Shown here: one piece after another, positions 33,415 through 43,943 of the stretch
Layout of the letters: each line of letters opens with the position of its first letter
How positions within the stretch are numbered: position 1 is the first letter of the stretch
NCBI RefSeq assembly: GCF_001074565.1
Contig: NZ_JUQX01000013.1
Coordinates: forward strand, 1 to 64,000
DNA length: 64,000 nt
Source of the DNA: Streptococcus pseudopneumoniae
GTDB lineage: Bacteria; Bacillota; Bacilli; Lactobacillales; Streptococcaceae
Direction: 5' to 3'
Translations under genes and position numbers: made by a program
The notes under the pieces: model-generated
What the model was told of the DNA's origin: nothing
The model's database searches: none
Seen by the model: the letters and a program-made list of their open reading frames with translations, nothing else

Positions 33415-35502
33415 CTATTTAATTTTTTCCTCTTCGTAGTCGCCATTACTACATACAACCTGCTTACCACCACCACGGACCTTTTTCTCCACAAGGAAGT
33501 GTCCGCATTTTGGACAATCACGTCCAATTGGTTTATCCCAGGAAGTAAATTCGCATTCTGGGTAACGATTGCAACCATAGAAGATACGATTACGCTTGGT
33601 TTTGCGTTCGATGATTTGTCCTTGATGACAGCTTGGACACTCGACACCAATCTCCTTAACAATCGCTTGTGTGTGACGGCAGTCTGGGAAATTGCTACAA
33701 GCATAGAATTTACCAAAACGACCGAGCTTAATCACCATCGGGCTGCCACAAACTTCACAGTCAAATCCAGCTGGCTCATCCTTGATCTGGATTTTTTCCA
33801 TTTCAGCTTCAGCCTTGGCCACTTCTTTGGAGAATGGTTTATAAAATTCGTCAATAACACGTTGCCACTGCTCTTTTCCAACTTCGACATCATCCAGTTT
33901 TCCTTCCATTTCAGCTGTAAAGGTCACGTTTACGATGTCTGGGAAATATTCAACGATGAGCTTGTTAACAATTTCTCCTAATTCTGTTGGTTCAAAACGT
34001 TTAGCAGCCAGACGAACGTAGTAACGTTTTTGGATGGTTTCAATGGTCGGAGCATAAGTTGAAGGACGTCCAACACCATTTTCTTCCAAGGTCTTGATAA
34101 GGGTCGCTTCCGAATAGCGAGCTGGCGGTTGGGTGAAATGTTGTTCTGGCTTGCTATTGACCTGCTTGACCACATCTCCTACTACCATATCTGGCAACAT
34201 CTTGTTCTTATCAGAGTCATTATAAATAGCAAGATAACCATCAAACTTAACTTGGCTTCCATTTGCTGCGAACTGAACTCCATTTTGAGAGAGCTTGACA
34301 GCCATGGTATCAAAGATAGCTCCCGTCATCTGGCTCGCTACAAAACGGTTCCAGATAAGGGTATAAAGCTTAAGCTGGTCTTTGTCCAAGTACTTAGCGA
34401 TGCTTTCTGGTGTATTAAAGACGCTAGATGGACGAATGGCTTCGTGAGCATCCTGAGCACCTGAGGCATTCTTGACCTTGCTACCATGCTTGGAATACTT
34501 GCTACCAAAACGGTCGTTAATGTAGCTTGCCGCTTCGTTCTGAGCCACAGGACTGATACGAGTCGAGTCTGTACGCATATAGGTAATCAAACCTTGCACA
34601 CCCGATCCGATATTGATCCCTTCATAGAGCTGTTGAGCCACCATCATGGTCTTTCGAGTACGGAAATTAATTTTGTTAGCCGCATCCATCTGCATGGTTG
34701 AAGTCGTATAAGGTAGGGGCGCATTGCGTTTGCGTTCTTTCTTATCTACCTGGTCTACTGTGAAATCTTTACTAGTCAAATGGGACAAGACTTCTTTGAC
34801 TTCTTCGTTGGTGGTCAATTTCATCTTTTTGCCATTCATACCATAGAAAGAAGCCTGAAATTGCTTGGTTCCCTTCTTAAAGACACCATCAATTGTCCAG
34901 TATTCTTCCGGTTGGAAGGCATTGATTTCATTTTCACGGTCAATGATGAGCTTAAGGGCAACCGACTGCACGCGTCCTGCTGATAAGCCCTTCTTGACCT
35001 TCTTCCACAAAATTGGCGAAATCGAATACCCTACCAAGCGGTCTAAGACTCGACGAGCTTGTTGGGCGTCGACCAAGTCCATATCAATCTTACGAGGTTC
35101 TTTAAAGGCATTTTTTACTGCGTCTTTGGTGATTTCATTAAAGACTACACGGTTGGCATCATTCTCATCCAAGTTGAGAATGTGAGCCAAATGCCAGGAA
35201 ATTGCTTCTCCTTCACGGTCCGGGTCACTCGCCAGAAAGACTTTATTAGCCTTTTTGGCTTCTTTTTTCAGATCATTGATGAGAGGACCCTTGCCTCGGA
35301 TATTGATATACTGCGGTTCATAGTTATTTTCAATGTCGACTGACATACTGGATTTTTTCAAATCACGGATATGCCCGACACTGGCTAAAACCTTGTAATT
35401 TCTACCTAGGTATTTCTCAATCGTTTTCGCCTTGGCAGGCGACTCCACGATGACTAGATTTTTTTTAACTGTTGATTTTTTCTTCTTTGTTGCCGTAGCC
35501 AC
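33415..35502 (-). CDS. topA: DNA topoisomerase I
   Basis: 695 residues. Toprim motif [10 protein letters not shown] near the start, DPDREGE, the active-site region with [13 protein letters not shown] (Tyr), and three C-terminal Cys-rich zinc fingers (CEVCGSP, CPSCHQG, CPKCGHF). It relaxes negative supercoils. I choose the GTG at 35502, which has AAAGGTGTG about 9 nt upstream; the ATG-type frame six codons earlier lacks an RBS. Single gene with its own promoter and terminator. GyrA, the opposing activity, is encoded at 51.6-54.0 kb. Confidence 0.96.
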   Translation of the reverse strand: MATATKKKKSTVKKNLVIVESPAKAKTIEKYLGRNYKVLASVGHIRDLKKSSMSVDIENNYEPQYINIRGKGPLINDLKKEAKKANKVFLASDPDREGEAISWHLAHILNLDENDANRVVFNEITKDAVKNAFKEPRKIDMDLVDAQQARRVLDRLVGYSISPILWKKVKKGLSAGRVQSVALKLIIDRENEINAFQPEEYWTIDGVFKKGTKQFQASFYGMNGKKMKLTTNEEVKEVLSHLTSKDFTVDQVDKKERKRNAPLPYTTSTMQMDAANKINFRTRKTMMVAQQLYEGINIGSGVQGLITYMRTDSTRISPVAQNEAASYINDRFGSKYSKHGSKVKNASGAQDAHEAIRPSSVFNTPESIAKYLDKDQLKLYTLIWNRFVASQMTGAIFDTMAVKLSQNGVQFAANGSQVKFDGYLAIYNDSDKNKMLPDMVVGDVVKQVNSKPEQHFTQPPARYSEATLIKTLEENGVGRPSTYAPTIETIQKRYYVRLAAKRFEPTELGEIVNKLIVEYFPDIVNVTFTAEMEGKLDDVEVGKEQWQRVIDEFYKPFSKEVAKAEAEMEKIQIKDEPAGFDCEVCGSPMVIKLGRFGKFYACSNFPDCRHTQAIVKEIGVECPSCHQGQIIERKTKRNRIFYGCNRYPECEFTSWDKPIGRDCPKCGHFLVEKKVRGGGKQVVCSNGDYEEEKIK

Positions 35503-35537
35503 ACTATCACACCTTTTCAAAGTAATAAACTTTATAA

Positions 35538-35566
35538 AGTGTAAACCATTTTTAAAGACCTGTCAA
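35538..35566 (-). promoter_or_regulatory. Promoter of topA
   Basis: TTGACA (35561-35566), 17-bp spacer and TACACT (35538-35543) on the minus strand. Confidence 0.75.
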
Positions 35567-35621
35567 GACTTAACTCCTATATTTATAGAAGAAAAGTTTA
35601 TCTGAGTGAACAAATTTCTCC

Positions 35622-36470
35622 TTAAAATTCAAACTCAGCCAGCACATCTTGACCGCTGGTGACCAGTTTTGCTCCCTCTTGGATCAGGTGGTGACAGCCA
35701 TCTGAATGGCCATCTAAAATGTTCCCTGGAATGGCAAAGACATCGCGCCCTTCCTCCATAGCACGCTCACAGGTGATGAGACTGCCCGAACGCATCCTTG
35801 CCTCTGCTACAATAACCCCACGACACAGTCCTGCTATGATACGATTTCGAGCTGGAAAATGAAATTTCAGAGGTTGCTCGCCAGGTCCATATTCACTGAG
35901 AACCAGATGGTCATTGCCAATGTACTCCTGCAAACGTTTATTGGCTTTAGGATAAAACACATCCAATCCTGTTCCAATCACAGCAATCGTTTTTCCACCA
36001 TTTTGGAGTGCAGCCATATGGGCAGCCGTATCAATCCCTTTGGCCAAACCACTGACTACGATTAACTCGTTTTCCAAACCTTGAATGACTCTCTGAACCG
36101 ACTTTGCACCCTGACTAGAACATGAACGACTCCCTACAACAGCAACCTTTGGAAACTTCAGCAAGTCTAGATTTCCCTTATAAAACAAGAGTGCTGGAGC
36201 ATCGTAAATCTCACTCAGATCCCAAGGATAACAGTCATCAAGAATAGAAAAGGATGGAAATTTCTGAAACTCCTTCTCCAACTGTGCATCATCTATCTGG
36301 AAATAGCGTTCCATAAAGACAGCAGGATTACGGCACCCCGATATTTCTGCAATATCACCTAGCAAGAGCTCCTGATCTACAGTCTCATCGTATTCAAGAA
36401 CAGTTAAAATTTGTTGATTGGTCAGCCCAGCTTTTCTCAATTTGTAAATCTCATAGTTTGTAATCTTCAT
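35622..36470 (-). CDS. dprA: DNA processing protein DprA
   Basis: 282 residues, near-identical in layout to pneumococcal DprA: N-terminal SAM-like domain (1-100), then a Rossmann-type single-strand DNA-binding and RecA-loading core with VAVVGSRSCS, SGLAKGIDTAAH, GTGLDVFYP and FPARNRIIAGL. It protects incoming DNA during transformation and shuts off competence by binding ComE. I use ATG 36470 (MKITNYEIYK), with GGAG 6 nt upstream, rather than ATG 36482. A cin-box lies 36 bp before it, so induction at competence by SigX is expected. Confidence 0.97.
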   Translation of the reverse strand: MKITNYEIYKLRKAGLTNQQILTVLEYDETVDQELLLGDIAEISGCRNPAVFMERYFQIDDAQLEKEFQKFPSFSILDDCYPWDLSEIYDAPALLFYKGNLDLLKFPKVAVVGSRSCSSQGAKSVQRVIQGLENELIVVSGLAKGIDTAAHMAALQNGGKTIAVIGTGLDVFYPKANKRLQEYIGNDHLVLSEYGPGEQPLKFHFPARNRIIAGLCRGVIVAEARMRSGSLITCERAMEEGRDVFAIPGNILDGHSDGCHHLIQEGAKLVTSGQDVLAEFEF

Positions 36471-36505
36471 GAGCAACTCCATTTCTTCTTTTCTACTTAC
36501 CTATC

Positions 36506-36513
36506 TATTCGTA
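36506..36513 (-). promoter_or_regulatory. Competence cin-box (SigX promoter) of dprA
   Basis: TACGAATA on the minus strand with a T-rich tract immediately upstream, the exact streptococcal combox/cin-box. It lies in the T-tail of the upstream terminator. Confidence 0.85.
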
Positions 36514-36520
36514 AAAAAAT

Positions 36521-36547
36521 AAAAAGAAGACCAAGAATCTTCTTTTT
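36521..36547. terminator. Terminator of the lipoprotein gene
   Basis: 10-bp perfect stem (36521-36530 with 36538-36547), 7-nt loop and T-rich tail on both strands. It insulates dprA from upstream transcription. Confidence 0.85.
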
Positions 36548-36552
36548 TTCAT

Positions 36553-37176
36553 TTATTCAGCTTTAGTAGTTGACCAGCTACTTTCAACCATCGGTAAGAT
36601 TGTTTTTAAAGTTTCCCCATCTCCTTCAAGTGAAACATAGCGGATTTTACCATCATTTGATCGGAAAACCCAGGTAACAAGGTATTTCCCTGACTTAGCA
36701 ATTGCGTTGACAACATAGGCTTCATAGCCTCCAATGGTCGATTTGGAGCCCCAAACCTTACTGAAATCAGAGCTTTGTTCTTTGGAAGTTAAAATACTAG
36801 ATGAGACAGTCACAACATCCAGTTTAGCATATTCTTCTTCGCTGATATTGAACTGCTCAGCCTTGAAGGTATTCAGCGTAACAATGTTGATATCTGTTCC
36901 ATCACTATACTGTATATCATTTCCACCTTCTACTTCATGGAATTGAACCCATGATTTGGGTACCTTGACAAAACCATATTCATTCGAACCGATGATTTGC
37001 GTCTCTTCCTTTTTCGCTTCAGAAACAGTAGAACTAGAGCTACTCGTTTCCTGACTACTAGAAGAACTAACAACTGCAGACGAACTTTCTTCGGTTGCTG
37101 TTTGTGATTTATTAGAGCATGAAGCTAAAAAAACACTAGCAGTAACAACAGTTCCTAAAATTAATAATTTTTTCAT
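36553..37176 (-). CDS. Putative lipoprotein of unknown function
   Basis: 207 residues. Signal peptide with basic start MKKLL, hydrophobic core and lipobox LASC (Cys20), so it should be lipid-anchored outside the membrane. Residues 21-53 form a Ser-rich linker. The folded part (about 60-207) contains YGFVKVPKSWVQF and GGYEAYVVNAI. I do not recognise a family. It has a consensus promoter and a terminator of its own and no gene partner. Confidence 0.85.
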   Translation of the reverse strand: MKKLLILGTVVTASVFLASCSNKSQTATEESSSAVVSSSSSQETSSSSSTVSEAKKEETQIIGSNEYGFVKVPKSWVQFHEVEGGNDIQYSDGTDINIVTLNTFKAEQFNISEEEYAKLDVVTVSSSILTSKEQSSDFSKVWGSKSTIGGYEAYVVNAIAKSGKYLVTWVFRSNDGKIRYVSLEGDGETLKTILPMVESSWSTTKAE

Positions 37177-37196
37177 CCTATCACCTTTCCATCTGC

Positions 37197-37225
37197 ATTA
37201 TAAGAAAAATAAGGACTTCTGTCAA
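37197..37225 (-). promoter_or_regulatory. Promoter of the lipoprotein gene
   Basis: TTGACA (37220-37225), 17 bp, TATAAT (37197-37202): perfect consensus on the minus strand, 20 nt before the start. Confidence 0.85.
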
Positions 37226-37281
37226 ATTCTAACTTGATCTTTTCTGTCACTTGATAATTTTGCCCGCTCTCATTTAAAGCA

Positions 37282-37310
37282 AAAACTCTTGAGAAATCTT
37301 CAAGAGTTTT
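37282..37310 (-). terminator. Terminator of lepA
   Basis: 11-bp perfect stem (37282-37292 with 37300-37310), 7-nt loop, 11 bp after the lepA stop. The U-run is short. Confidence 0.75.
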
Positions 37311-37321
37311 GTTTCAACTTT

Positions 37322-39145
37322 CTATTCTTCATCCATGCTCAAGACGCTAAGGAAGGCTTCTTGTGGGACTTCTACTGATCCGATAGCTTTCATGCGTTTC
37401 TTACCAGCTTTTTGTTTTTCAAGGAGTTTGCGTTTACGAGAAACGTCACCTCCGTAACACTTGGCAAGTACATTCTTACGAAGGGCCTTGATATCAGTAC
37501 GGGCCACGATCTTGTGCCCAATAGCTGCTTGAATCGGCACTTCAAATTGTTGACGAGGGATGATTTTTTTGAGCTTATCAACGATGAGTTTCCCACGTTC
37601 GTAGGCAAAGTCCTTATGAACGATAAAACTGAGGGCATCCACCTTATCACCATTGAGAAGGATATCCATTTTGACCAGCTTAGATGGGCGGTACTCTGAC
37701 AATTCATAGTCAAAACTTGCATAACCACGTGTTGAAGACTTGAGCTTATCAAAGAAGTCAAAGACGATTTCAGCAAGTGGAATTTGATAGATGACATTGA
37801 CACGATTGTCATCAATATAATCCATGGTCACAAAGTCTCCACGTTTACGTTGAGCCAATTCCATAACTGCTCCGACAAACTCCTGCGGTACCATGATTTG
37901 AGCCTTGACATAAGGTTCTTCAATAGTCGCGATCTTAGTTGGATCAGGAAACTCAGACGGGTTAGACACATCCATAGACTCACCGTCAGTTTGGTTAACC
38001 TTATAGATAACAGATGGAGCTGTCATGATGAGGTCAATGTTGAACTCACGTTCTAAACGCTCTTGGATAACATCCATATGGAGAAGCCCAAGGAATCCAC
38101 AACGGAAACCAAATCCGAGTGCCTGCGATGTTTCTGGTTCAAACTGCAAGCTAGCATCGTTGAGTTGCAATTTTTCAAGGGCTTCACGAAGGTCATTGTA
38201 CTTGTTTGACTCGATTGGGTAAAGTCCTGCAAAGACCATAGGGTTCATCTGCTTGTACCCATCTAGCGGTTCTGCTGCTGGATTGCTTGCTAGGGTCACT
38301 GTATCACCAACACGCGTATCTTGAACCGTCTTGATGGAAGCCGCAATATAACCAACGTCACCAGTCGCTAGGAAATCACGCCCGACTGCTTTCGGTGTGA
38401 AAATTCCGACCTCAGTGACATCAAAGGTCTTGCTATTGCTCATGAGCTGAATCTTATCGCCAGGTTTAACCACTCCGTCCATAACACGAACTTGGAGAAT
38501 AACCCCGCGGTAAGCATCATAAACTGAGTCAAAAATTAAGGCTTTTAATGGAGCTGAAACATCACCAGTTGGAGCTGGTACTTTTTCAACAATTTGCTCA
38601 AGAATCTCTTCGATACCAATACCAGCTTTGGCTGATGCTAAGACCGCTTCGCTGGCATCTAGTCCGATGACATCCTCAATCTCTGTACGCACACGTTCTG
38701 GATCGGCTGCTGGTAGGTCAATCTTGTTAATGACTGGCAGAATTTCCAAATCATTGTCCAAGGCTAGATAAACGTTGGCAAGAGTTTGTGCCTCAATTCC
38801 TTGGGCAGCATCTACCACCAAAATCGCTCCTTCACAGGCAGCGAGCGAACGCGACACTTCATAGGTAAAGTCCACGTGCCCAGGTGTGTCAATCAAGTGG
38901 AAAATATAGGTCTCGCCATCTTTTGCAGTGTAATTGAGCTCAATGGCATTGAGTTTAATGGTAATTCCACGTTCACGCTCAAGATCCATACTATCCAAAA
39001 GCTGGGCTTGCATTTCACGACTTGAAACCGTCTCTGTCTTTTCCAAAATGCGGTCTGCAAGCGTTGACTTTCCGTGGTCAATATGGGCGATAATAGAGAA
39101 GTTGCGGATCTTCTCCTGTCGTTTCTTTAATTCTTCTAAGTTCAT
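37322..39145 (-). CDS. lepA: Elongation factor 4 (LepA)
   Basis: 607 residues. GTPase motifs [21 protein letters not shown] and NKIDLP; EF-G-like domains; and the LepA-specific C-terminal domain ending in the basic segment [17 protein letters not shown]. It acts on stalled or assembling ribosomes, and its exact role is debated. Single gene with a good promoter and AGGAAGAG ahead of the ATG. Confidence 0.97.
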   Translation of the reverse strand: MNLEELKKRQEKIRNFSIIAHIDHGKSTLADRILEKTETVSSREMQAQLLDSMDLERERGITIKLNAIELNYTAKDGETYIFHLIDTPGHVDFTYEVSRSLAACEGAILVVDAAQGIEAQTLANVYLALDNDLEILPVINKIDLPAADPERVRTEIEDVIGLDASEAVLASAKAGIGIEEILEQIVEKVPAPTGDVSAPLKALIFDSVYDAYRGVILQVRVMDGVVKPGDKIQLMSNSKTFDVTEVGIFTPKAVGRDFLATGDVGYIAASIKTVQDTRVGDTVTLASNPAAEPLDGYKQMNPMVFAGLYPIESNKYNDLREALEKLQLNDASLQFEPETSQALGFGFRCGFLGLLHMDVIQERLEREFNIDLIMTAPSVIYKVNQTDGESMDVSNPSEFPDPTKIATIEEPYVKAQIMVPQEFVGAVMELAQRKRGDFVTMDYIDDNRVNVIYQIPLAEIVFDFFDKLKSSTRGYASFDYELSEYRPSKLVKMDILLNGDKVDALSFIVHKDFAYERGKLIVDKLKKIIPRQQFEVPIQAAIGHKIVARTDIKALRKNVLAKCYGGDVSRKRKLLEKQKAGKKRMKAIGSVEVPQEAFLSVLSMDEE

Positions 39146-39173
39146 GATGCTCTTCCTTTCAGGGTATCTATTA

Positions 39174-39202
39174 ATTATAAATTGTTTTTAACATTTTGAC
39201 AA
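39174..39202 (-). promoter_or_regulatory. Promoter of lepA
   Basis: TTGTCA (39197-39202), 17-bp spacer, TATAAT (39174-39179) on the minus strand. Short inverted repeats AGGGTAT/ATACCCT flank it; their meaning is unclear. Confidence 0.75.
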
Positions 39203-39223
39203 GACCATACCCTGCTAGGAGTA

Positions 39224-39952
39224 CTAATCTTCGGCAACAAAACCATCATTTTCGATAAAGTGGTGTTCTGTCATTCCTTGGTCAGTAAAGACAATCCCAT
39301 GAAGGACACCACCATAGACAGCTCCTCCATCCATGCCAATCTTGCCATCTTCTGTTATCCAAAGCTCAGCAGTACCTCGGTCTTGCTTCAGCAAACCATA
39401 AACTGGTGTATGCCCAAAGACAATGGTTTTTCCAGTATGATTTTCAGCTTCATGGAATGGCTTTCTGAGCCAGACTTTTTTATAATCTGTAGTTTCATGC
39501 CAATCATCCAAGGTCAAGTCAATACCCGCATGAACAAAGATATACTTGTCTGTCTCTACCACAAATGGCATTTGACGAATAAATTCGACCAAGTCTGCTG
39601 CTTCTGTCGCAACCCGTTTGGCATCTTCTACGCCATCAACTGGTGCATCCAAGGGACGACCTAAAATAGAGTTAATGGTTGTATCACCACCATTGCGACG
39701 ATAATGGTCATAGCTTTCTTCTGGGTCATCAAGCCAAGTCAAAAACATATACTCGTGGTTTCCTGATAGACAGATAGCTCCATGATTGTCGACCAAGTCT
39801 TTTACCATTTCTAGAACACGGCGACTATCCTCACCACGGTCAATCAAATCCCCTAGAAAGAGCAACTGGGTGTGACCATCCCAGGTTTTGAGAAGGTCTT
39901 CCAGCATACCTGCTTTTCCATGGACATCTCCAATTACATAATAGTCTGTCAT
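39224..39952 (-). CDS. Metallophosphoesterase of the PPP/ApaH-like family
   Basis: 242 residues with the full metallophosphatase set: GDVHG (8-12), GDLIDRG (34-40), GNHE (64-67), and later histidines in FVHAGID and FGHTPVYG. Relatives act as serine/threonine protein phosphatases or dinucleoside tetraphosphatases; which one applies is not decided by sequence. Its ATG follows the recN stop without a gap, at the end of the xseA-recN operon. Confidence 0.9.
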   Translation of the reverse strand: MTDYYVIGDVHGKAGMLEDLLKTWDGHTQLLFLGDLIDRGEDSRRVLEMVKDLVDNHGAICLSGNHEYMFLTWLDDPEESYDHYRRNGGDTTINSILGRPLDAPVDGVEDAKRVATEAADLVEFIRQMPFVVETDKYIFVHAGIDLTLDDWHETTDYKKVWLRKPFHEAENHTGKTIVFGHTPVYGLLKQDRGTAELWITEDGKIGMDGGAVYGGVLHGIVFTDQGMTEHHFIENDGFVAED

Positions 39953-41620
39953 TTATTTCTCCCTCGTTTGCAATAATTCTCTGGCTTGGGTAAGGGCTGC
40001 TTCGGTTACATTCTCTCCTGCTAACATCTTAGCAACTTCCTCTACTCGTTCTTCTAAAGTCAAGAGACGAACTGTCGACACCGTTGAGTGCTCATCGCTA
40101 ATCTTCTCAATAAAGAATTGATAATCCGCGATGGCAATTACTTGTGGTAGGTGAGAGATTGCTAAAACCTGACCATGTTGGCCAATCTTATGGATCTTCT
40201 GTGCGATAGCTTGGGCTACACGACCTGAAACTCCCGTATCCACCTCATCAAAGACAATACTGGTCTTACCTTCCTTGCGAGAAAAGGCAGACTTGATAGC
40301 CAACATGAGGCGGGATAATTCCCCACCAGATGCAACTTTGACCAAAGGCTTAAAGTCCTCACCTGGGTTGGTTGAAATGTAAAATTCGACCATTTCATTC
40401 CCTTCACGACTGAATTTGCCCTTGCCAAAGCGAACCTGGAACTGTGCCTTTTCCATATAGAGGTCTTGCAGTTCCTGTTTAATCTCTGCCTCAAGCTGCT
40501 GGGCCAAGTCATAGCGAGCAGATGCAAGCTGACCTGCCAAGTCGACAAGCTTAACTTCCAATTTTTTGAGCTCTGCTTCCATGTCTTCGGAAGAAAGGTT
40601 ATTCCCCGTCAAGAGATTGTACTCATCCGTAATCTTGGCAAAATAAAGCAGGACATCGTCCACAGTCCCACCGTATTTACGGGTAATAGTATTCAGAAGG
40701 TCTAAGCGATTTTCAACCTGCATGAGGCGATTGCCATCAAAATCCAAGTCCTCAATAATATCTCCCAAACGCTTTGTAATATCTTCTAAAACATAGTAGG
40801 TCTCTGATAGAGAACTTGAAATTTCACGGTATTCAGGGTCATATTCTTCGACACTTTCCATGTCATTCATGGCCGAACGGACATTAGCAAGACTGGAGAA
40901 TTCCTCATTGTCCAACATACTATAAGCATTGGTTAGCGTATCCGCAATATTTTTATGATTGAGAAGTTTATCTCTTTCTTGGTTGAGAGCCAAGTCTTCA
41001 CCAGCCTGCAAGTTTGCTGCTTCAATCTCTGCCATTTGAAATTCCAACATCTCAATGCGAGACTTGTGTTCCTGCTGGTTTTTCTTGACTTCCAGAACTT
41101 GTTTACGCATTTTGCGATAGGTGTCAAAGCTTGTCTGATAGGCTTGTTTAAGTTCCAAAAATGCTGCATCACCAAATTCATCCAACATCTGGATGTGCAG
41201 TTGCGGACGCATTAACTCTTCTTGGTCATGTTGACCATGAATATCGACAAGATGCTGGCCAATTGCACGCAAGACAGAAAGATTGACCATCTGGCCATTC
41301 ACGCGACTAACACTTCGTCCATTTTGAAGAATTTCACGACGGATGATAATCTCATCCCCCAATTCCAAGCCTTGCTCTTCAAAGAGTTCTTGTAAAACAC
41401 GGCTGTTTTCAACCGAGAAAAGCCCCTCAATCTCTGCCTTTGGTGCGCCATGACGAATAACATCTGTCGTTGCACGAGCCCCCAACATGAGATTCATGGC
41501 ATCGATGATGATCGATTTCCCAGCACCTGTTTCACCAGTTAAGACTGTCATGCCTTTTTCAAAATTGAGCGAAATCGCCTCTATAATGGCAAAGTTTTTT
41601 ATCGAAATTTCAAGTAACAT
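39953..41620 (-). CDS. recN: DNA repair protein RecN
   Basis: 555-residue SMC-like ATPase for double-strand break repair. Walker A GETGAGKSIIID near residue 29, two coiled-coil arms separated by a central region, signature ASGGELSRLML and Walker B SIVFDEVDTGVSG. The chain is complete. It lies 6 nt downstream of argR in a long operon. This gene order (xseA to recN) is standard in streptococci. Confidence 0.96.
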   Translation of the reverse strand: MLLEISIKNFAIIEAISLNFEKGMTVLTGETGAGKSIIIDAMNLMLGARATTDVIRHGAPKAEIEGLFSVENSRVLQELFEEQGLELGDEIIIRREILQNGRSVSRVNGQMVNLSVLRAIGQHLVDIHGQHDQEELMRPQLHIQMLDEFGDAAFLELKQAYQTSFDTYRKMRKQVLEVKKNQQEHKSRIEMLEFQMAEIEAANLQAGEDLALNQERDKLLNHKNIADTLTNAYSMLDNEEFSSLANVRSAMNDMESVEEYDPEYREISSSLSETYYVLEDITKRLGDIIEDLDFDGNRLMQVENRLDLLNTITRKYGGTVDDVLLYFAKITDEYNLLTGNNLSSEDMEAELKKLEVKLVDLAGQLASARYDLAQQLEAEIKQELQDLYMEKAQFQVRFGKGKFSREGNEMVEFYISTNPGEDFKPLVKVASGGELSRLMLAIKSAFSRKEGKTSIVFDEVDTGVSGRVAQAIAQKIHKIGQHGQVLAISHLPQVIAIADYQFFIEKISDEHSTVSTVRLLTLEERVEEVAKMLAGENVTEAALTQARELLQTREK

Positions 41621-41626
41621 ATAAAC

Positions 41627-42058
41627 CTACCAATTTTTTACTTGTTCAGATATTTCCTTAGCTGCTTCCTCTGTTTTTGCCACAATCAAGATTGAATTAT
41701 CATCCGCGATACAGCTAAAAATCTTATCAGAAAATGCTGCAACCAGCTGACCTTTCACAAATACTGTATTTCCCGGAATGACATTGAGGTTAAGCATGTT
41801 ACCCATTACTTGAGAACCTTCGATGTTATTCTCAGCCAACTGCAAACTCTTCACAATTGATTTTGGCAATTCATAGATATAAGTGTTGTTTTTCAAAGGA
41901 ATTTTAACAATACCAAGCTCTTTGATGTCTCTCGATACAGTAGCTTGAGTGGCAGAGATACCTGCTTCCTTTAAGTGCTCAACGATTTCTTCCTGTGTTC
42001 CGATTTGGTAATCTGTTACAAATCTTCTAATTTTTTCAAGTCTTTCTTTTTTATTCAT
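41627..42058 (-). CDS. argR: ArgR/AhrC family arginine repressor
   Basis: 143 residues. The N-terminal winged helix shows IGTQEEIVEHLKEAGISATQ; the TQATVSRDIKELG recognition helix is intact. The C-terminal hexamerisation and arginine-binding domain shows AAFSDKIF and IADDNSILIV. Streptococci carry several paralogues, so which operon this one controls is not known from this window; no arginine gene is adjacent. Overlaps tlyA by 8 nt. Confidence 0.92.
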   Translation of the reverse strand: MNKKERLEKIRRFVTDYQIGTQEEIVEHLKEAGISATQATVSRDIKELGIVKIPLKNNTYIYELPKSIVKSLQLAENNIEGSQVMGNMLNLNVIPGNTVFVKGQLVAAFSDKIFSCIADDNSILIVAKTEEAAKEISEQVKNW

Positions 42059-42866
42059 CTTTAAATTCTCTATGTGCTCTCTCTACAACTTTTTCTATTT
42101 CAGGGGCAACTTGGTTACTTGCTCCATCTTCCTTTTTCAAATATGCCAGAAATTCGATGTTTCCATGTCCTCCTTGGATTGGTGAATAGTCTAATCCAAG
42201 CACAGAAAAACCTTGCTCAACCGCCATAGCAGTGACTGATTCAAGGACATGTTGGTGAACCTTGGCATCACGAATGATCCCATTTTTCCCTATTTGCTCC
42301 CGGCCTGCCTCAAACTGAGGTTTGACAAGTGCTACCACCTGACCTTGATTAGCCAAGACACGGTGCAAGGCAGGTAGGATCAGACTAAGGGAAATGAAAC
42401 TTACATCAATACTGGCAAAACTTGGTTCCTCCTCAAAGTCAGTCTTTTCAGCATAACGGAAATTAAACTGCTCCATACTGACAACCCTAGGATCCTGGCG
42501 CAATTTCCAAGCCAACTGATTGGTCCCAACATCCACCGCATAGACAAGTACGGCTCCATTCTGTAGCATAACATCGGTAAATCCTCCAGTAGAAGCTCCA
42601 ATATCAATCGTGGTCGCCCCATCCACTGACAAATCAAAGACCTGCAAGGCCTTTTCCAGTTTCAAGCCACCACGGCTGACATACTTGAGTTTTTCACCTT
42701 TGAGTTTTAGCTCAGTATCATCTGGGATTTTCTCTCCTGGCTTGTCAAAGCGCTCTCCATTGAGGACAGCAACTACAAGACCAGCCATGACACCCCGCTT
42801 GGCTTGTTCTCGTGTCTCAAACAAACCCTGTTTATAAGCTAGTACATCCACTCTTTCCTTAGCCAT
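42051..42866 (-). CDS. tlyA: TlyA family rRNA 2'-O-methyltransferase
   Basis: 271 residues: N-terminal S4 RNA-binding domain (ERVDVLAYKQGLFETREQAK) and FtsJ-type methyltransferase with SAM loop DIGASTGGFTDVML. Mycobacterial TlyA methylates 16S and 23S rRNA and sets capreomycin sensitivity; the old name hemolysin A is misleading. Overlaps ispA and argR by 8 nt each, so translation is coupled. Confidence 0.92.
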   Translation of the reverse strand: MAKERVDVLAYKQGLFETREQAKRGVMAGLVVAVLNGERFDKPGEKIPDDTELKLKGEKLKYVSRGGLKLEKALQVFDLSVDGATTIDIGASTGGFTDVMLQNGAVLVYAVDVGTNQLAWKLRQDPRVVSMEQFNFRYAEKTDFEEEPSFASIDVSFISLSLILPALHRVLANQGQVVALVKPQFEAGREQIGKNGIIRDAKVHQHVLESVTAMAVEQGFSVLGLDYSPIQGGHGNIEFLAYLKKEDGASNQVAPEIEKVVERAHREFKDE

Positions 42867-43734
42867 TGATTCTCAAACTTTCTACTACTTTCACAATCGG
42901 CTCTGTTTCAAAGCTGACTTGCTGGGCAATTTCTTCTAACTTGGCATTAGCTTGATCCAAGGTTTGGTTACAAAATGCAATGGCCTCTTCCAAGCCCAAC
43001 AAGGCTGGATAGGTTGACTTTTCTGCCTGCAAATCCTTTTGTGGTGTCTTGCCGATTTCCTCAAAACTAGCGGTCACATCTAACACATCGTCCCTGACTT
43101 GAAAGGCAAGGCCAATCAATTCACCAACCGTTTTCAATTTTACTTGGATTTCTGGTGCTAATTCTGCTATGATAGCTGCTGCTTGGAAAGGATAGGCTAG
43201 TAATTTCCCTGTTTTATTGGCATGAATGGTTTGGAGTTCTTCCAAAGACAAGTGCTGACGTTCACCCTCCATGTCCAGAACCTGCCCTGCCACCATGCCC
43301 AAACTACCTGACGCAAGGGATAAGTTGGCTATCAAGTCCACCTTGTTCTGACTTGGTAAATCTGCCTGCGCTATCAAGGCATAGGGATCTAAGAACAAAG
43401 CATCTCCTGCCAAAATTGCCATTGCTTCGCCGAATTTCTTATGATTGGTCAAGCGTCCCCGACGATAATCGTCGTCATCCATAGCTGGAAGGTCATCGTG
43501 AATCAAACTTCCAGTATGAATCATTTCCAAAGCCGCTGCCACTTGAGCATGTGCTGGTTGGATAACTACTTGCAAGGATTCCAGAACTTCTAACAAGAGA
43601 AAAGGACGAATACACTTGCCGCCAGCATGAATGGAGTAGAGAACAGACTCTCGTAAACTAGAAGCAAACTGCTGATCTCCATAAAAGTCTTCCAAAGCCG
43701 ACTCCACAAGAGCTAATTTTTCTTGCTTCTTCAT
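42859..43734 (-). CDS. ispA: Farnesyl diphosphate synthase (polyprenyl synthetase)
   Basis: 291 residues. The two Asp-rich motifs are present, [15 protein letters not shown] and QVRDDVLD. The residues before the first motif (SLIH) fit a short-chain product. It makes farnesyl diphosphate for undecaprenyl phosphate, the lipid carrier of cell-wall synthesis and the target cycle of bacitracin-like drugs. It overlaps xseB by 4 nt (ATGA). Confidence 0.93.
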   Translation of the reverse strand: MKKQEKLALVESALEDFYGDQQFASSLRESVLYSIHAGGKCIRPFLLLEVLESLQVVIQPAHAQVAAALEMIHTGSLIHDDLPAMDDDDYRRGRLTNHKKFGEAMAILAGDALFLDPYALIAQADLPSQNKVDLIANLSLASGSLGMVAGQVLDMEGERQHLSLEELQTIHANKTGKLLAYPFQAAAIIAELAPEIQVKLKTVGELIGLAFQVRDDVLDVTASFEEIGKTPQKDLQAEKSTYPALLGLEEAIAFCNQTLDQANAKLEEIAQQVSFETEPIVKVVESLRING

Positions 43735-43943
43735 TCAAAATCACTTTCTGTTCCGTCTTCTTGCATGACCTTGACCAAGGTCTTTTCAGCCTTGTCCAGC
43801 GTCGCTTGGAGCTCTTTTGACAAGACCATACCCTTTTGAAAAGCAGCAATTGCATCTTCCAGAGCAATTTCACCATTTTCCAAACTTTGGACAATGGTCT
43901 CCAGTTCTGCTAGATTTTCCTCAAATTTCTTTTGTTTTGACAT
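43731..43943 (-). CDS. xseB: Exodeoxyribonuclease VII small subunit
   Basis: 70-residue helical protein typical of XseB ([25 protein letters not shown]). It assembles in several copies on XseA. The start lies 23 nt inside the xseA 3' end. Confidence 0.94.
   Translation of the reverse strand: MSKQKKFEENLAELETIVQSLENGEIALEDAIAAFQKGMVLSKELQATLDKAEKTLVKVMQEDGTESDFE

Noticed and set aside
33499-33981. Plus-strand open frame of 160 codons opposite topA
   Set aside because: Antisense to the zinc-finger region of topA and without expression signals.
39161-39213. Inverted repeat AGGGTAT/ATACCCT around the lepA promoter as an operator
   Set aside because: Seven bases separated by about 40 bp is weak evidence and no known regulator fits.
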